Shown: piece after piece, positions 47,067-59,540 of the stretch
Layout of the letters: each line of letters begins with the position of its first letter
Numbering within the stretch: position 1 is the first letter of the stretch
NCBI GenBank assembly: GCA_014058105.1
Contig: JACGCM010000452.1
Span: 806,001 to 870,000, forward strand
Source: Kingdonia uniflora
Lineage: Eukaryota > Streptophyta > Magnoliopsida > Ranunculales > Circaeasteraceae
DNA: 64,000 bases
Reading direction: 5' to 3'
Notes under the pieces: model-generated
What the model saw: only the letters and a program-made list of their open reading frames with translations
Told to the model about the DNA's origin: nothing
Databases searched by the model: none
Program-made: the position numbers and the translations under genes

Positions 47067-50000
47067 TCAACACCTGCAAGGTTTGATATGTCATTTTAAA
47101 ATATTGAAAAGTACAATTTTGCCCAAATTTATTTGCCCCATGCAACCAAGATGTGGGTTATTATCAGAGAATCGAAGTTAAGCTCTGAGATGAGCCAATT
47201 CACCCCACTTTTCATACTTTTTCCCTTATTTTCACCAAGGTCATGGTCACGTGCATAGGTTTGAAGTCTGCCCATATAGCCAAATTCTAGAAACAGTATG
47301 AACCAAAAAGCATACCTCCTCTGAAAGTAGGTGTCACGGCTGAGAGATACCAAAATTTCAGCACATTCCGCCATAACAGGATCAAACTCCAAACTCATAC
47401 TCCTCCTTTTCTTTTTTCCATAGGTTAATCCATTTTGGTCAGATGGGGGCACACCTTTCATAGGCTATAAAAGTACATTGCAAACAGTTAATATCCATAA
47501 GAAGGAAGATAGCGTTAAATCTTTTGGAAAAAATGAGTCTTACCCTACTCACTTTTTTCTTAGGTTTTCTTGTCCCATTGACTAGAAAGTACAGAACTTC
47601 GGTCTTTGACCGATATTTTTCGTTTACAGGAGAGAAGTAATACTGCACACAGATCAGAAAAATTTACATTAGTATGTAAGTTTCATTTTAGAGAGTATTC
47701 TCACCTTTCTGACACTTGTTACCATTGGGCTCTTGGCAGTGGTGGTTGTACCTCTCCACCTATAGAGAGGTCGCGAATTCGAATCCCGCGAGCTTAGGGT
47801 TCAGGATCCCTACCAAAAACCCCAAGATTGGCCTAAAAATATGAAAAGGAATAAGACAGCAGAGTTCCTTTACTGTTTTACTGCAGCTTTCATTAGTGCT
47901 TTAATGTAACAAGCACCATTGGTAGCTACAGGGAACAATTAGCTTGGCCAACTAAAGACAAAATCACACTTCCCAGTGATCCAATCAATCCATTGCATTG
48001 TAAACAAGCTAGTTTAGACATGTTCAGAGAAACTAAATGATTCATAAATCATATTCCAATTCTACCTAAGTTGGTTCTCATAAACGAAATAACTTCCATG
48101 AGTCATTCTACTTCAACGTAAAATAAGTAAAGTAAGAAAATAATCTTAACTCAGCCTTTTAAAATTTGTAAACAAATCAATATCCTAGTAGAATAAGAAA
48201 CGTGTATTCGTTTTTCTCAACTTCCCATGAAAATATAATGTGCCCCCATGTAATGTTGTTTTGGGTCGGGTGTGTGTGTTTTAGGGGGGGTGGAGAGATG
48301 GATTAATAGCAAAAAAAGTTTAGTCAAAAGATCTTTCAGAACCCGTATATGAGAAGTTCCAGCAAGTACCAACGATACATATAAAGTGTTTTCTTTTACC
48401 AAGCTTTCCAGTCGATATGGCCCTGAAATGTAGTGTAAAGAGTGGCAAGTAAACAAATCTATCAGAGCCAGCTTAACGCTCAACCCTCATCCCTACCTAT
48501 CGCAGAGAGTAACTCCAGCAATAAATACATTACCACTGAGTGAGGCAGGTCAATCTCTGCACATCCATTCAAAATCTGTTGAGGGGCCTCCGCACTCTTA
48601 TAATGATTCTGACAAACTCTACGACTTTTTTGACTCCACTCCTGACAAAAGCAAAGGTGGTGAACCCTTCTTGAATAATGAAGATGTTCAGGGTTCAATT
48701 GGTCCTCCCATCTCAATGTATCAATGGCATACCCTAATATACAACAACGATATAGAAACCAAGAAGAGATCTTGGGTAAAGATGTGCATAGAAGTCCAAG
48801 ACCCTAATGGGCTTCCTGGTTATGTACATTTGAAGCAGACGAGAGCAACAACATTGTTATTAAAATGGTACAGTTAAGTTCCATCTAGCTACAAAAATTA
48901 TAAGGTTTTGGCTCTCAATGAAATTAACTGCCCTTTTGAATAAAAGTGAGAAAGAGCACGAAAGCGGAGCTTACTCTTAAAGAAAGTTTGGAGGTCAAAG
49001 AACTCTGAAGAGCAGGCGAAAGAACCTAGTAATGGCTCAAATGTCTAAGTAAAGAAAGAAGGATGGGACAGCTCTAAGAAGCCTATTATGCATTCAAAGC
49101 TTGATGACGTCCCAAAAGAGAAGAGTACTACTAATGATTTTGAGTCTAATCAAAGTTGATAATAAGCCTAACTCGAATCAGTGGACAAACCAGTTGTTTA
49201 AAAATGCCTTAAAAAGTAATGTAAACGCACGACGCGGAAGCAAGATTGTGTTACATTTAACACCAATCTAATTTTAATTAGGGTTTCTTCTAAACTCTAA
49301 AACGCAAATTAAATCAAACTAGAACTTATTCTTAAAACTTCAATAATCAACTCAAACAACCTAATTAAAACATAGAACTAAGCCTCCCTTTCATATAACA
49401 CAAGGGGGATCATAATTAACAACCCTAATTCTAATTCAAATAGGAAATAACTAAAATTGGGAAAACTTCATCTTTTAACATTGTGTTGGTTAAACAAGTC
49501 CCTAAATTCTACTTGGCATCTCCAGCACTGGAGAGGCTTGAATCAAAATAACATAAATATAAATAACCCATGACATATGAGAAACGATCATGAGAGAATG
49601 ATTCACATCAAATCCCTCCCTCTGTGGAATATTTCGGCCACAAAATCGGCAAGTTTTGGAACACCACAGAACTCAGAACTGTCTGTTGTGGCATACTCGT
49701 CCTCACCCTCGAATTTTGTCTCAAAATTTTCCGTAACCCAAGGTCGTACCCCAGTAGGGGGTGCGGGGGTACGACCTACGTTGATTGACATCCAAAATTG
49801 AATAAAGCATTGTGATTAGCTTCTCTAAACTCGCTAAGAAACCATCACAAAATGGGTCAAGAAATGGCGGGTTTTTTTTTTGTGTTTTAGCCTTTTTCTT
49901 GGCCCATTAAATACTCCAGCAATGGAGAGGCTTAAATCAAAATAACATAAATATAAATAACCCAAGACATGTGAGAAACGGTCATGAGAGAATGATTCGC

Positions 50001-53000
50001 ATCAAAAAGACTCAAAAAACAATAAAATTAGATTGGAAAAGAAAAGAAGGAAGTTAGGGTTGAGGCCCCACCATGTATCCAGAAATACACTAATATAGGA
50101 AGAAGTTGTCTAAGAATGCCTTAAAAAGACTCAAAACCCAAAAAAATAAGATTAGGAAAGAAAAAGAGAAGGAAGTTGAGGCCGAGGCCCCACCCTCTGT
50201 CCAAAAATGCACTAATATAGGAAGAATGAATGAGTTTTCTAACAACAACAAGGAAGCTAGAGGCTTGGCCTCTGCCACAGATACTTGGGGTCCCTCATCT
50301 CTACACAACTCGCAGTTAACCCTTTGGTAGAAAATATGATTACAAATATTTTCTCTTCGAAAAAATAGATTTCTTGTATATGCATGTAGGCTTCAGTTGC
50401 TTCAATTATCATTCTCATTATCCAAGTCTACTGGACCAACATTTGATACTCCCTACACTTGTCTTCCACAAAATCAACAACTTTAGTAATAGATTTATGT
50501 GGCATGGCCATGAATCTGGAAGGAAGACTAACCCTCTGGTTGGACAATCCAGATTCCCTCAGATTGTTCTTGGTGTTGGAACCAAATCTTGAAGTCCAGA
50601 GAAAGAGCTAAGGAGTTCACTTTGCACATCATTGGCAATGTCAATGTCACTTAATTCTGGCATGGTCCTTAGCAGAAGTTTGGAAGTAAATTGGAATTTT
50701 TTTGGTTGGATCTGAGGTATGACTTTTATTTAACTCGTGATGGCTATCTTAACAAAGTTACAATGAGTAACAGTTGTGTGATTCCCCTGCATTTGTAACC
50801 CAGCATTAATGAAATATACAGGTCCATGGCCATGCCTTCTATAAATACTGTCCAAGACTTCACCGATAAAGTGATGCAAACCACATCAATTGAAGGTCAG
50901 TTTTCTGTTTCTTCAACCATGAACAGAATGAGAAAGGAGAGGCCTAAAATTATCTTTCTGTATATGCTTGTCAGGTTACAGTGTCCTCAAACACAACCCC
51001 GTAGACTCCTGCAGGAAAGATTCCACCTCCTCATGTTCCCAAACAATCGTTAGCACAGACTTCTTCACAAGAGCCACCTTCCAGAGCCATAGAGGTCTAC
51101 TATCTTGCAGAGTTTTGACAATATGATGAATGTTGGTGAACAGGATATGAGTTTAGTTAGTTCATAATGGGTGCTTCCTTGAATCCTGGAATTCAAGAAA
51201 TCACAAAAGTAGCTTCTAATGCTCTACTATTTACAACAAATGGGTTAAAGAAATTCAAGACATGTTCAAAACAAAATCTTCACCAAAGAAGCATTACTGA
51301 ATAAGAATTTTGTTTTGAAATTTGCAAGTTATCTACTTACAATTTATGGGGGAATGAAAAGAGCATGACAATTGAGGGTGAACCCAAGGATAAAGAAACC
51401 CAGGCAAGAGTTCAGAAGTGGGTGGAAGAATAGGAAATAAGAATTATAGTAAAATTATGGACAGAAGGAGGTTGGTGGTCTGTATAGACTACAATTAAAT
51501 TCCCATCTTTGCTTTTGCAGGTGTTGTTGACCAAGATATTGGCTACCCCGCGAATTAGCTTGGCAGAAATCGTAATGAAAACAAGTGCAAATCTCCAAAA
51601 CAAGAATTAAATCCTTGTATATAGCAGAAATATGGACGGGAATTTAAGAAGTTGATGTTCCTTCCTATTATGATAATCCAATTTTTTTGGGCCCCTACAA
51701 AAAAAGGAAATTTTTCTATAATTCTGCTTATGAGGAAATTAGAACTTCTAAGCCTAAAGTTCCTTTGTATGGTTGAATATAGAATTAGTCACCATCTCTT
51801 AGGCGCTCATGCAGCTGTAAGAATAAGATGAAGACAAGAGACTTTCTGGTAAAATACAAGTTTAAGACTCCAATACCAATTGCTCTACGTATAATGCAGG
51901 GGAAGAGACCAGGTCATATCTATCATTTGAATATGCCTTCTCCAATTTTATATGGCCTCTTTCCATTCAGAATTTTTTGAGACTATGGATAATGTTGGTG
52001 GACGGGACCTATGTTGCTTGAAAGGGAAGCGGGTACGGGAAACGATACAAGAAACGGAAGCGGGAAACGTCCATTATTTTTATAAACATGATTCGGGAAA
52101 CGTAAGTGACAATTGAAGCGAAATGTGATACGAGTGAGAAACGAGTATGAAGCATAAGAAAAAAGCGAAATAGAAAACAAGAAAAAAACATAAAATAAGT
52201 AAAGTATGATACACTTCGATAGTAGAAAGATGAAGGTATATGCATAGACAATACTTGTTAATGTAGTAAGGAGGGAAGAAAATCCGAAAGGTAGTGTGTT
52301 TAAGTGCTTTTTCTTAGCTAGATTTCGTTATAAAGTAGTATTTATAGGTTTGTGTGTTTTTTTACTTGCCTTTGTGGGTATAAGAGCATCCCGTCACGTA
52401 CATTATCGTTTCACAATCCCTTCGATTGCGAATCGCAAAAGTTTCGGATCAAATCAAAAATCGCTACAATATACGAATCACGCGAATCAAAAATTGAATC
52501 ATTGGCGTTTCCCAAACCAAATCACAATCGAATCATAATATGAATCACAGTCGAATTGAAACACGAATCACAAACGTTTCCCCAACGTTTCCGGAATTCA
52601 GGGAGACTGAATTGCACCTGTTTCCCAAACAAGTTTCCCAGAAAACGTCTGAGAGGACGGGGGAAACACATTTCCCCGCAACATAGGATGGGACAATGAA
52701 CTTAGTTGGCTCATTGTGTTCGTTGGATTCTAGAATTCAATAAACTCTAAAACTAGTTTTTAATGCTATCATTCGCAAGACATGGGTGGAGAGAAATTTG
52801 AGACATTTTCAGAACAAATGTTCCACCAAAGAAGTATTACTCAGTAAGAATTTTGAAATGAAGAAGTATCAATTATCTATTTTCAGATCTGGGGGAATGA
52901 GAAGAACAGAAGAATACTTTTTGATTTGAGGGTGAATCCTAAAATAAAACATCTAAAGAAGTTACAACATCCCACCACAGTTAGAAAAGTAGCGTTGATC

Positions 53001-56000
53001 CTGAGAACATAAGAATTTATCCACGCTTAGTTGAGGAGTTGGTGAGAACTCCACGCTTAAGCGTGTTCGGGCGTAACAATTATGAGAAGGGTTACCTACT
53101 AGGAAGTTGCTCCCCGCCGGATAAAACCCACAGTGATGGAGATCAGCAATGGCTAAGTGGGGACAATATCGGTGAGTGTGTATAGGTATAGGGCAGATCA
53201 TTATAATTTGGTATCAGGGCCGAGGACGGGCTCGCTTCTAAGGTGGTGGTGGTAGAGGGGATTGTAACATCACACCACAGGTAGAAAAGTAGTCGCTCTG
53301 ATCCTGGGAACAAAAGTAATTATCCACTATATAATATACTATCACCGAGGCCTTTTTAAGTGTACTCGGTTGAGGAGTTGGTGATAACTCCACAGAGCCA
53401 GAGATCCGCAGTGGCTAAGTAGGGACGGTATCGGTGAGTGAGTATACGGCAGATTATTACAATTTGGTATCATAGCAGAGTACGGCTTGCTGAAAAGCTC
53501 CGGGGGGGATTGCAACATCCCACCACAGTTGGAAAAGTAGTCGCTCTGATCGTGGAAACAAAAGTAAGTATCCAACATATAATATACTATCACCGATGCC
53601 TTTTAAGTGTGCTTGGTTGAGGAGTTGGTGAGAACTCCACAGTTAAGCATGCTCGGGCGGGAGCAATCTGAGGACGAGTGACCTACTGGGAAGCTATTTT
53701 CCGCCGGATAAAACCCCACACTGCTGGAGATCCGTGACTAAGTGGGGATAGTATCGGTAAGTGAGTATAGGGCAAATCATGATTATTATAAATACTTACC
53801 ATAAAACACTAATAAATACTACATTAACATACTAAATACTACCAGAAAATTCAGAAGTTGTAATTTTCTATTTTGGGTATGAAATTACCAATTTACCCAT
53901 TCGTGGACTCAAAAATAACATTAAAAATATTAAAGTTCATTGAAAATTTTTACAAGTTAACAAACTTACTACTTATCTCTTATAAAGCCTAAATATACCA
54001 TCAATTTCAGTTTACTACTAAAAGAAACCCAAAATCCCCAAATTTTACCTATAAACACTAATTTGCGTTTTTTCCCAATTTTTTCAAATTGAACACAAGC
54101 AAGGAAAAATAAGGTATCTCCAAGCTTTACTTTCAGTATATAACACAATTGATAATAGCTTTGGACTTTGGTTATGGTTATATACCTAATTATCTTGAAT
54201 TTAGATTTCCCCATTGAAAACTAAAATATTTCACCCTTTAATGGGGTTTTCCTCACTTTCTCTCTCAAGGATCAGCTTTTTTTCCTTTTATCAGGCAGAA
54301 AGGAAAAGAATGATGATCTGTTAAGCTAGAATGATTTATTGCATAAGGAGGGCTTATGTGTCAACCTTAAACTCTAATTTGTTAATACATAAGATGTATG
54401 GTAGAGTGTTTTGGTGTTGCCACCAACCTAATGTTGTGACACATTATTAAACATTTAATAAACCCTAAAGTACCCTCCTAGATAATACAAAATGACATTT
54501 TACCCAAATATTTACTTTTCCTAGTTTACCCTCAATCATTTTTAACCCCCAACTTCCGCATACGACCTTCAATCTGCAATTTGAAACGTGTTTCGAAATT
54601 GCGAGATTGAGAACAACGCAAAACTACTAAAACCATAAATTATATAAATTTCATTATACTATTTCTAGAACGTATCTCTAGGATATTTCGTGAAAATAGC
54701 AATTGAGTTATTTTGGGTTGTTATAGAAGTGGGAGGAAGAATCACACTCATTATTTAGTATTTTTAATATAACTTGCAGTGATATATTAAACACAAGTAT
54801 TTTGGTGGTTTGTATATATTATCAGACGGAACTCTCGTCTTTCTATTTACAGGTGTTGTTTACCAAGCTAGAGGGGGGATAACTTGCTACTTCCTCGTGA
54901 GTTAGCTTGTCCACACTCGTGACGAAAACAAGTGGAAATTTCCAATAACAAGAATTAAGTCCTTGTCCTTGTAGATTGGGGAAATATGAAATGAAGTCCA
55001 AGAAATTGATGCTCCTTCCTACCACGAAGATCTAATTATTTGGACCCCTACAAAAAATGTAAATTCTATTCTAATTCTGCCAGGGAGGAAATTAGAACTT
55101 CTAACTCCAATAGGCACTCATTTGCTTCTTGGATAGCTGTAAGAATGGAACAAATAGACTCCTATCACTCTAGACATGATGCAAGGGAAAAGAACAGGTT
55201 GCATCTATTATTTGATATGCCAATCTATAATATCATATAGTCTACTATCTTGCAGAGCTTTGACATTATGAAAAGTGTAGGTGGATGAATGATGAGTTTA
55301 GTTCGCTCGTTATGAAAATTTTCTTGGATGCCGGAATTCAAGAAACTTTGAAAATAGGTTTCTGGGCTACTATTTTATAACATATGGGTTGAGAGAAATT
55401 CAAAAGACTTCCAGGAAAAGGAACAGAGGAAAGAGTTCAGAATTGTGTGGAAGCATTAAACTGGTCATTTTCTAATTCTTAGGATAACTTGCAGTGACAT
55501 AATGAACAGAAGAATCTTGGTGGTCTGTACAGATAACCAAATGGAATACCCATCTTTGGTTTTACAGATGTTGACAAAGCTCAAGGCAAGAACATAGCTT
55601 AATTAATGCAATCCATGAAGGGGTCAAAAATACTTTAATTCTGTGAGTGCTTGATCTTGAAATTTGCTACTAATTCGGAGTATATACCTTAAATTGTGAA
55701 TGAGAGTTTTCATACTCCATGGAGAAATATTTCTGATCTTTGAAGTATAAAGCAGGAAATGAGCAAAATGGCCAAGGTTGCCATTATATTTTAGGGATCA
55801 AAAAGTAAGAAGGCAGCAACACATCTTGCTTCTAGTAACAATAGTATTACTGATAGTCTGCTTTTTCCTTGCAACTTAGCAATAGAGTTAACTAATGCTT
55901 GTATAGTAGATTCTAAAGGGACTTTCCTTAGTCTGTATTACTTTTGCTGAACCAAGCAGCAATCCTTAAACTTGTGTACTGTTGTGGGTGGTGTGCAATC

Positions 56001-59000
56001 TATCTGGACAGATTGGGCTAAAGCCAACTTAATCAAAAGTAAAAAAAATTGGCTGATGAACATCCCAGCTGATTTCTCTTGGATATGGAGATTTGTGCTA
56101 CAAAATAGGAAGATAGCTTATGAAATTACCCTGAACCACATTGGGGATGGCAGCTCTACCTTATTCTGGCAACAACCCTGGCATCCTATGGGAATTTTGT
56201 CTGAACACTTTCCTCAACAGCGTATGATAGAACTTTAAATTATAATAATGTGAAAGTTAGTAATATCATTCAGAATGGCAACTGAACATTTCCCAATAAC
56301 ACCACATAGCTGCTCATTGAAATTTGGCAACAACTTGATCAAGTTGAGTGCTCAAATGATCAACAGGATGAGGTGGTTTGGTCTATTACCTCATATGGGA
56401 ATTTTACTTAAAAGACACCTTTAATGATATTAGGCAATCCCAACCTAAAGTTATGTGGTCCCACCTCACTTGGTTTCCAGGAAATATCCCAAGGCAGAAT
56501 TTCATAGCTTGGTTGGCCCTTAATAAAGCTCAGGATAAGCTTGTCGATTGGGGAGTCACTTGTCTAGATAAGTGTGTGTTATTTTGGGAAGATGGGGAAA
56601 ATGAAAAACATTTATTCTGCTCTTGTGGTTATTCTCAATTTGTCTGGGATGGGCTGCTTAAGAAATTGAACCTCACTAGAAATAACACTGACTGGGATCT
56701 AGAGGTCCATTGGTGCTCTGAACATTTTAAAGGATCCAATTTCATTTCTAGATTAAGGAAGTTAGTTTTTTGTTCCTTTATTGCACAAATTTGGCAAGAG
56801 AGAAACAGCAGGATTTTTGAGAGTAAAAGTAAACTTGCTAAAGTTATAGTTCATAATATTAAATGTGAAGTTAGAACTAAGCTTGCTTCTCGTGTTGCAG
56901 ATATTGAAGACAATGACCAGAACAAACAATGCTTGCAGGAATGGAATCTCCAAAACAATCTTAAGATCAAGGAGCCTATCAAATGTTGTTGGTTTAATCC
57001 CCCACCAGGATTCTTTGCTATCAAATACAGATGGTACACTTACTGAAGAAGAAGGTGGTTTTGGAGCTCTGTTTAGAGACGATAATAGGAGAGCTGTGAA
57101 AGTTGTTGCTGGTAGAGTTTGGACCCAGGGACTGTTAGTTCCTACGTGCGCAGAAGTAATTACTCGACACAATTAAACTAACCCGCCTATGAATTAAACT
57201 CACCTAATCGCATAAAAATAAAGGTCAGAGACCTAGGGCTTATTAGTTTTACTCCAAACTCTACATAACTCTCTAAGGCTAAGCCTTTTCTCACCCTCAA
57301 ACCAACATAAGAAATAAACTAACCTTAGGCTGTGTTTTATAGGAGAAGAGACCTAGCACAAATAGAAACTCTAGCTAGATTGTAATTAGGAGACTTCTCC
57401 TAATTATAATGCAACTCAAATAAACTAATTTAGAAAGAACTAAAATAAAGAGAGTAATCATGCAAGGTGGAGAGACAACCGCCTACGTGAGTATTGTGGC
57501 GACCACGTGATTTATCAATTACCATCCATGAATTACAAGGTATTGAAGAGGGTCTTCTGGTGGCAAAAAGAAGAGAGATTGCCAGATTAATTCGGTACAC
57601 TGACTGCCAGATAAATTCTGTACACTGACTCAGGAGAAGAAGTCCATCTGTCGAACAAGAATGGTCATCCTCCATGGCATGGCATGCTAGAAGAATTGTT
57701 GAAAGGATCAAGATGCTGATGCAATCCTTCACATTTTGCATCATTGTCCAAGTGTTTAGGGAAGCTAATGCTGCTGCTGATAACCTTGCAAAGTTAAAGC
57801 CTGAAGAGGGGTTTATTGAAATGTTGCCAAGTGCCTTCTCTAATTAGCTTACTTTGATGAGGATGGCAGTGGGAAGATTTATCTCAGAAAGTGATCATAG
57901 AACTTTCTTCAGTTTCATTTTCAGTGTGAGCAATGCCAGCTGGTGTGTATAGCTTTTTTAGAGTCTCTCTCTTTTGTAAATTATTTTAGTCTGTAGATCT
58001 TGTGGGGGGGAGCAGGTTTCAACTCCATCTTGCCTTCCAATTAAAATGTATCTTATCTACACCATAAAAAGTCAGATAATAAATTTATTAAATTAATGAA
58101 GCAGATTAAGGTGAGTTAGAAAATTACATAATCCGTATGTCCTTCTAATTTTCCATTTTTCCGGAGTACACCTTCCACAAGCCAACCTTGGGGCAACCAG
58201 TCACGCTCCGCAACTTTTCTTTTCTTTTTCTCTGGCTGGGAATCTAAAGGCTGCTTGCCATTGTCTGGCGTTAGTGCAAGGGAAGTTTGCACATTTTCGA
58301 TTTTAAGGGTTTCGGCGAATCCAGTTGGTTCTGGACTATGTTCTGATGGCACAACCGGCAGAGTGTCGGATGAGGTTGGATTGAGGATTCGGTTCTGACC
58401 TAGATAAGCGAGAGAGGGCAAGCGAGAGGGGGCTACATTTTTGTAGCAAGTATGAAAAGACATTGATATTGACATTTGGCAGACTGACCCTATGGCTGGT
58501 ACTATGAAATACGGTGCGAAATGGCCAAATGTAGAACAGCTTTAAAATGGGAAATTGTATGTAATGAATCAAGTCCTGCAACAAATAACCACTCGAATTA
58601 AACATCGATAATTACGTGAGAAATGATATAACTATGCACAATGTGTGCAAACATACAGCACTTCAAAAAACAACATGCACAAACATCTAATCTAAATACA
58701 TAACACAGCATGAGAAGCCTTCAGTGACGGCTCCCCAGCCGTAAACTACAGTAACTTGCAGGTATGTGACAAATATTAACTACTAAATTGAGCATTAACC
58801 TTTCCCATGTAGTTTACACTTTACCAAGCAGTTTCAAGTGGGTTCCTGTGGCTTAGATAGAGTAGGAGGTGTGGCCATAACTAATGCTGATGTTTGGATT
58901 TGGAGATTAGGATTCAACACTCCTAACACATTTCTTTAACTTTCAATAAGAGTTGTGGGCCTTATTGTAAAGATGTAAATATATGTAATAAGTTTGGTTT

Positions 59001-59509
59001 GAGACTCTTGGCACAATGACATAAAAGTAAGACCCACTCATGTGAAAGAAGGGGAGTTGCATGCACAACATGCATACTGATCTTCAGTAATCAGTCCTCC
59101 CAAAAGATATAAGAACTAAGAACTCATTAGAATAGTATGCATAAAAAAGAATATAAATACATAAGAGCATTGATAATAGCCGACAGACAAAATAGTCGGA
59201 TTTAGTCCAATTATAATTTTGTATATTCGTTTTGATCTGATAGACGAAAAATAGTACGCAAACTAAACAAAGAAAAGAAGACACGCCATTCAACTTAGGG
59301 TGCCTCACAAGATGACGCGTCAAACTGTATGGCTGACCCGCCGGCTATATTGTATCACTTAAATTAGTAGGCAGAGGTAGTCACTTTTAAAAACGCGAGT
59401 CCAAGTAAAAAAAGATTTCGGAAGCAAAAGAAAGTCGGGAATCTTAATGGACACTAATCATAGAATTAATGAAGCATTACCACCCACCCACCCCCCACCC
59501 CCCCCCCCC

Positions 59510-59540
<31 letters not shown>

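Larger units (their letters stand above)
47643..58127 (-). other. Second intron of the MBD gene (about 10.5 kb, filled with transposable elements)
   Basis: Donor TAT|GTAATT at 58128/58127 and acceptor GTGTGCAG|TAT at 47643/47642 split the MBD between GHTDY and YYFSP. Inside are a SINE, a deleted LTR element, LINE fragments, a MITE, a Cassandra array and local duplications. Confidence 0.7.

Noticed and set aside
47727..47795. Transfer RNA gene
   Set aside because: A- and B-box-like sequences are present but no cloverleaf with an anticodon stem or a 3' acceptor pairing can be formed. The continuation fits a SINE.
53045..53694. 5S rRNA genes
   Set aside because: The 5S-like segments are partial and lie inside LTR-like repeats with primer sites and purine tracts, so they belong to a Cassandra element and are not functional 5S genes.
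58116..58475. Coding start of the MBD gene at 58475
   Set aside because: The frame is open there, but a strong pyrimidine tract and CTAG acceptor at 58400 and a phase-compatible upstream exon with an ATG (60019) and GTAAGT donor explain the gene better.
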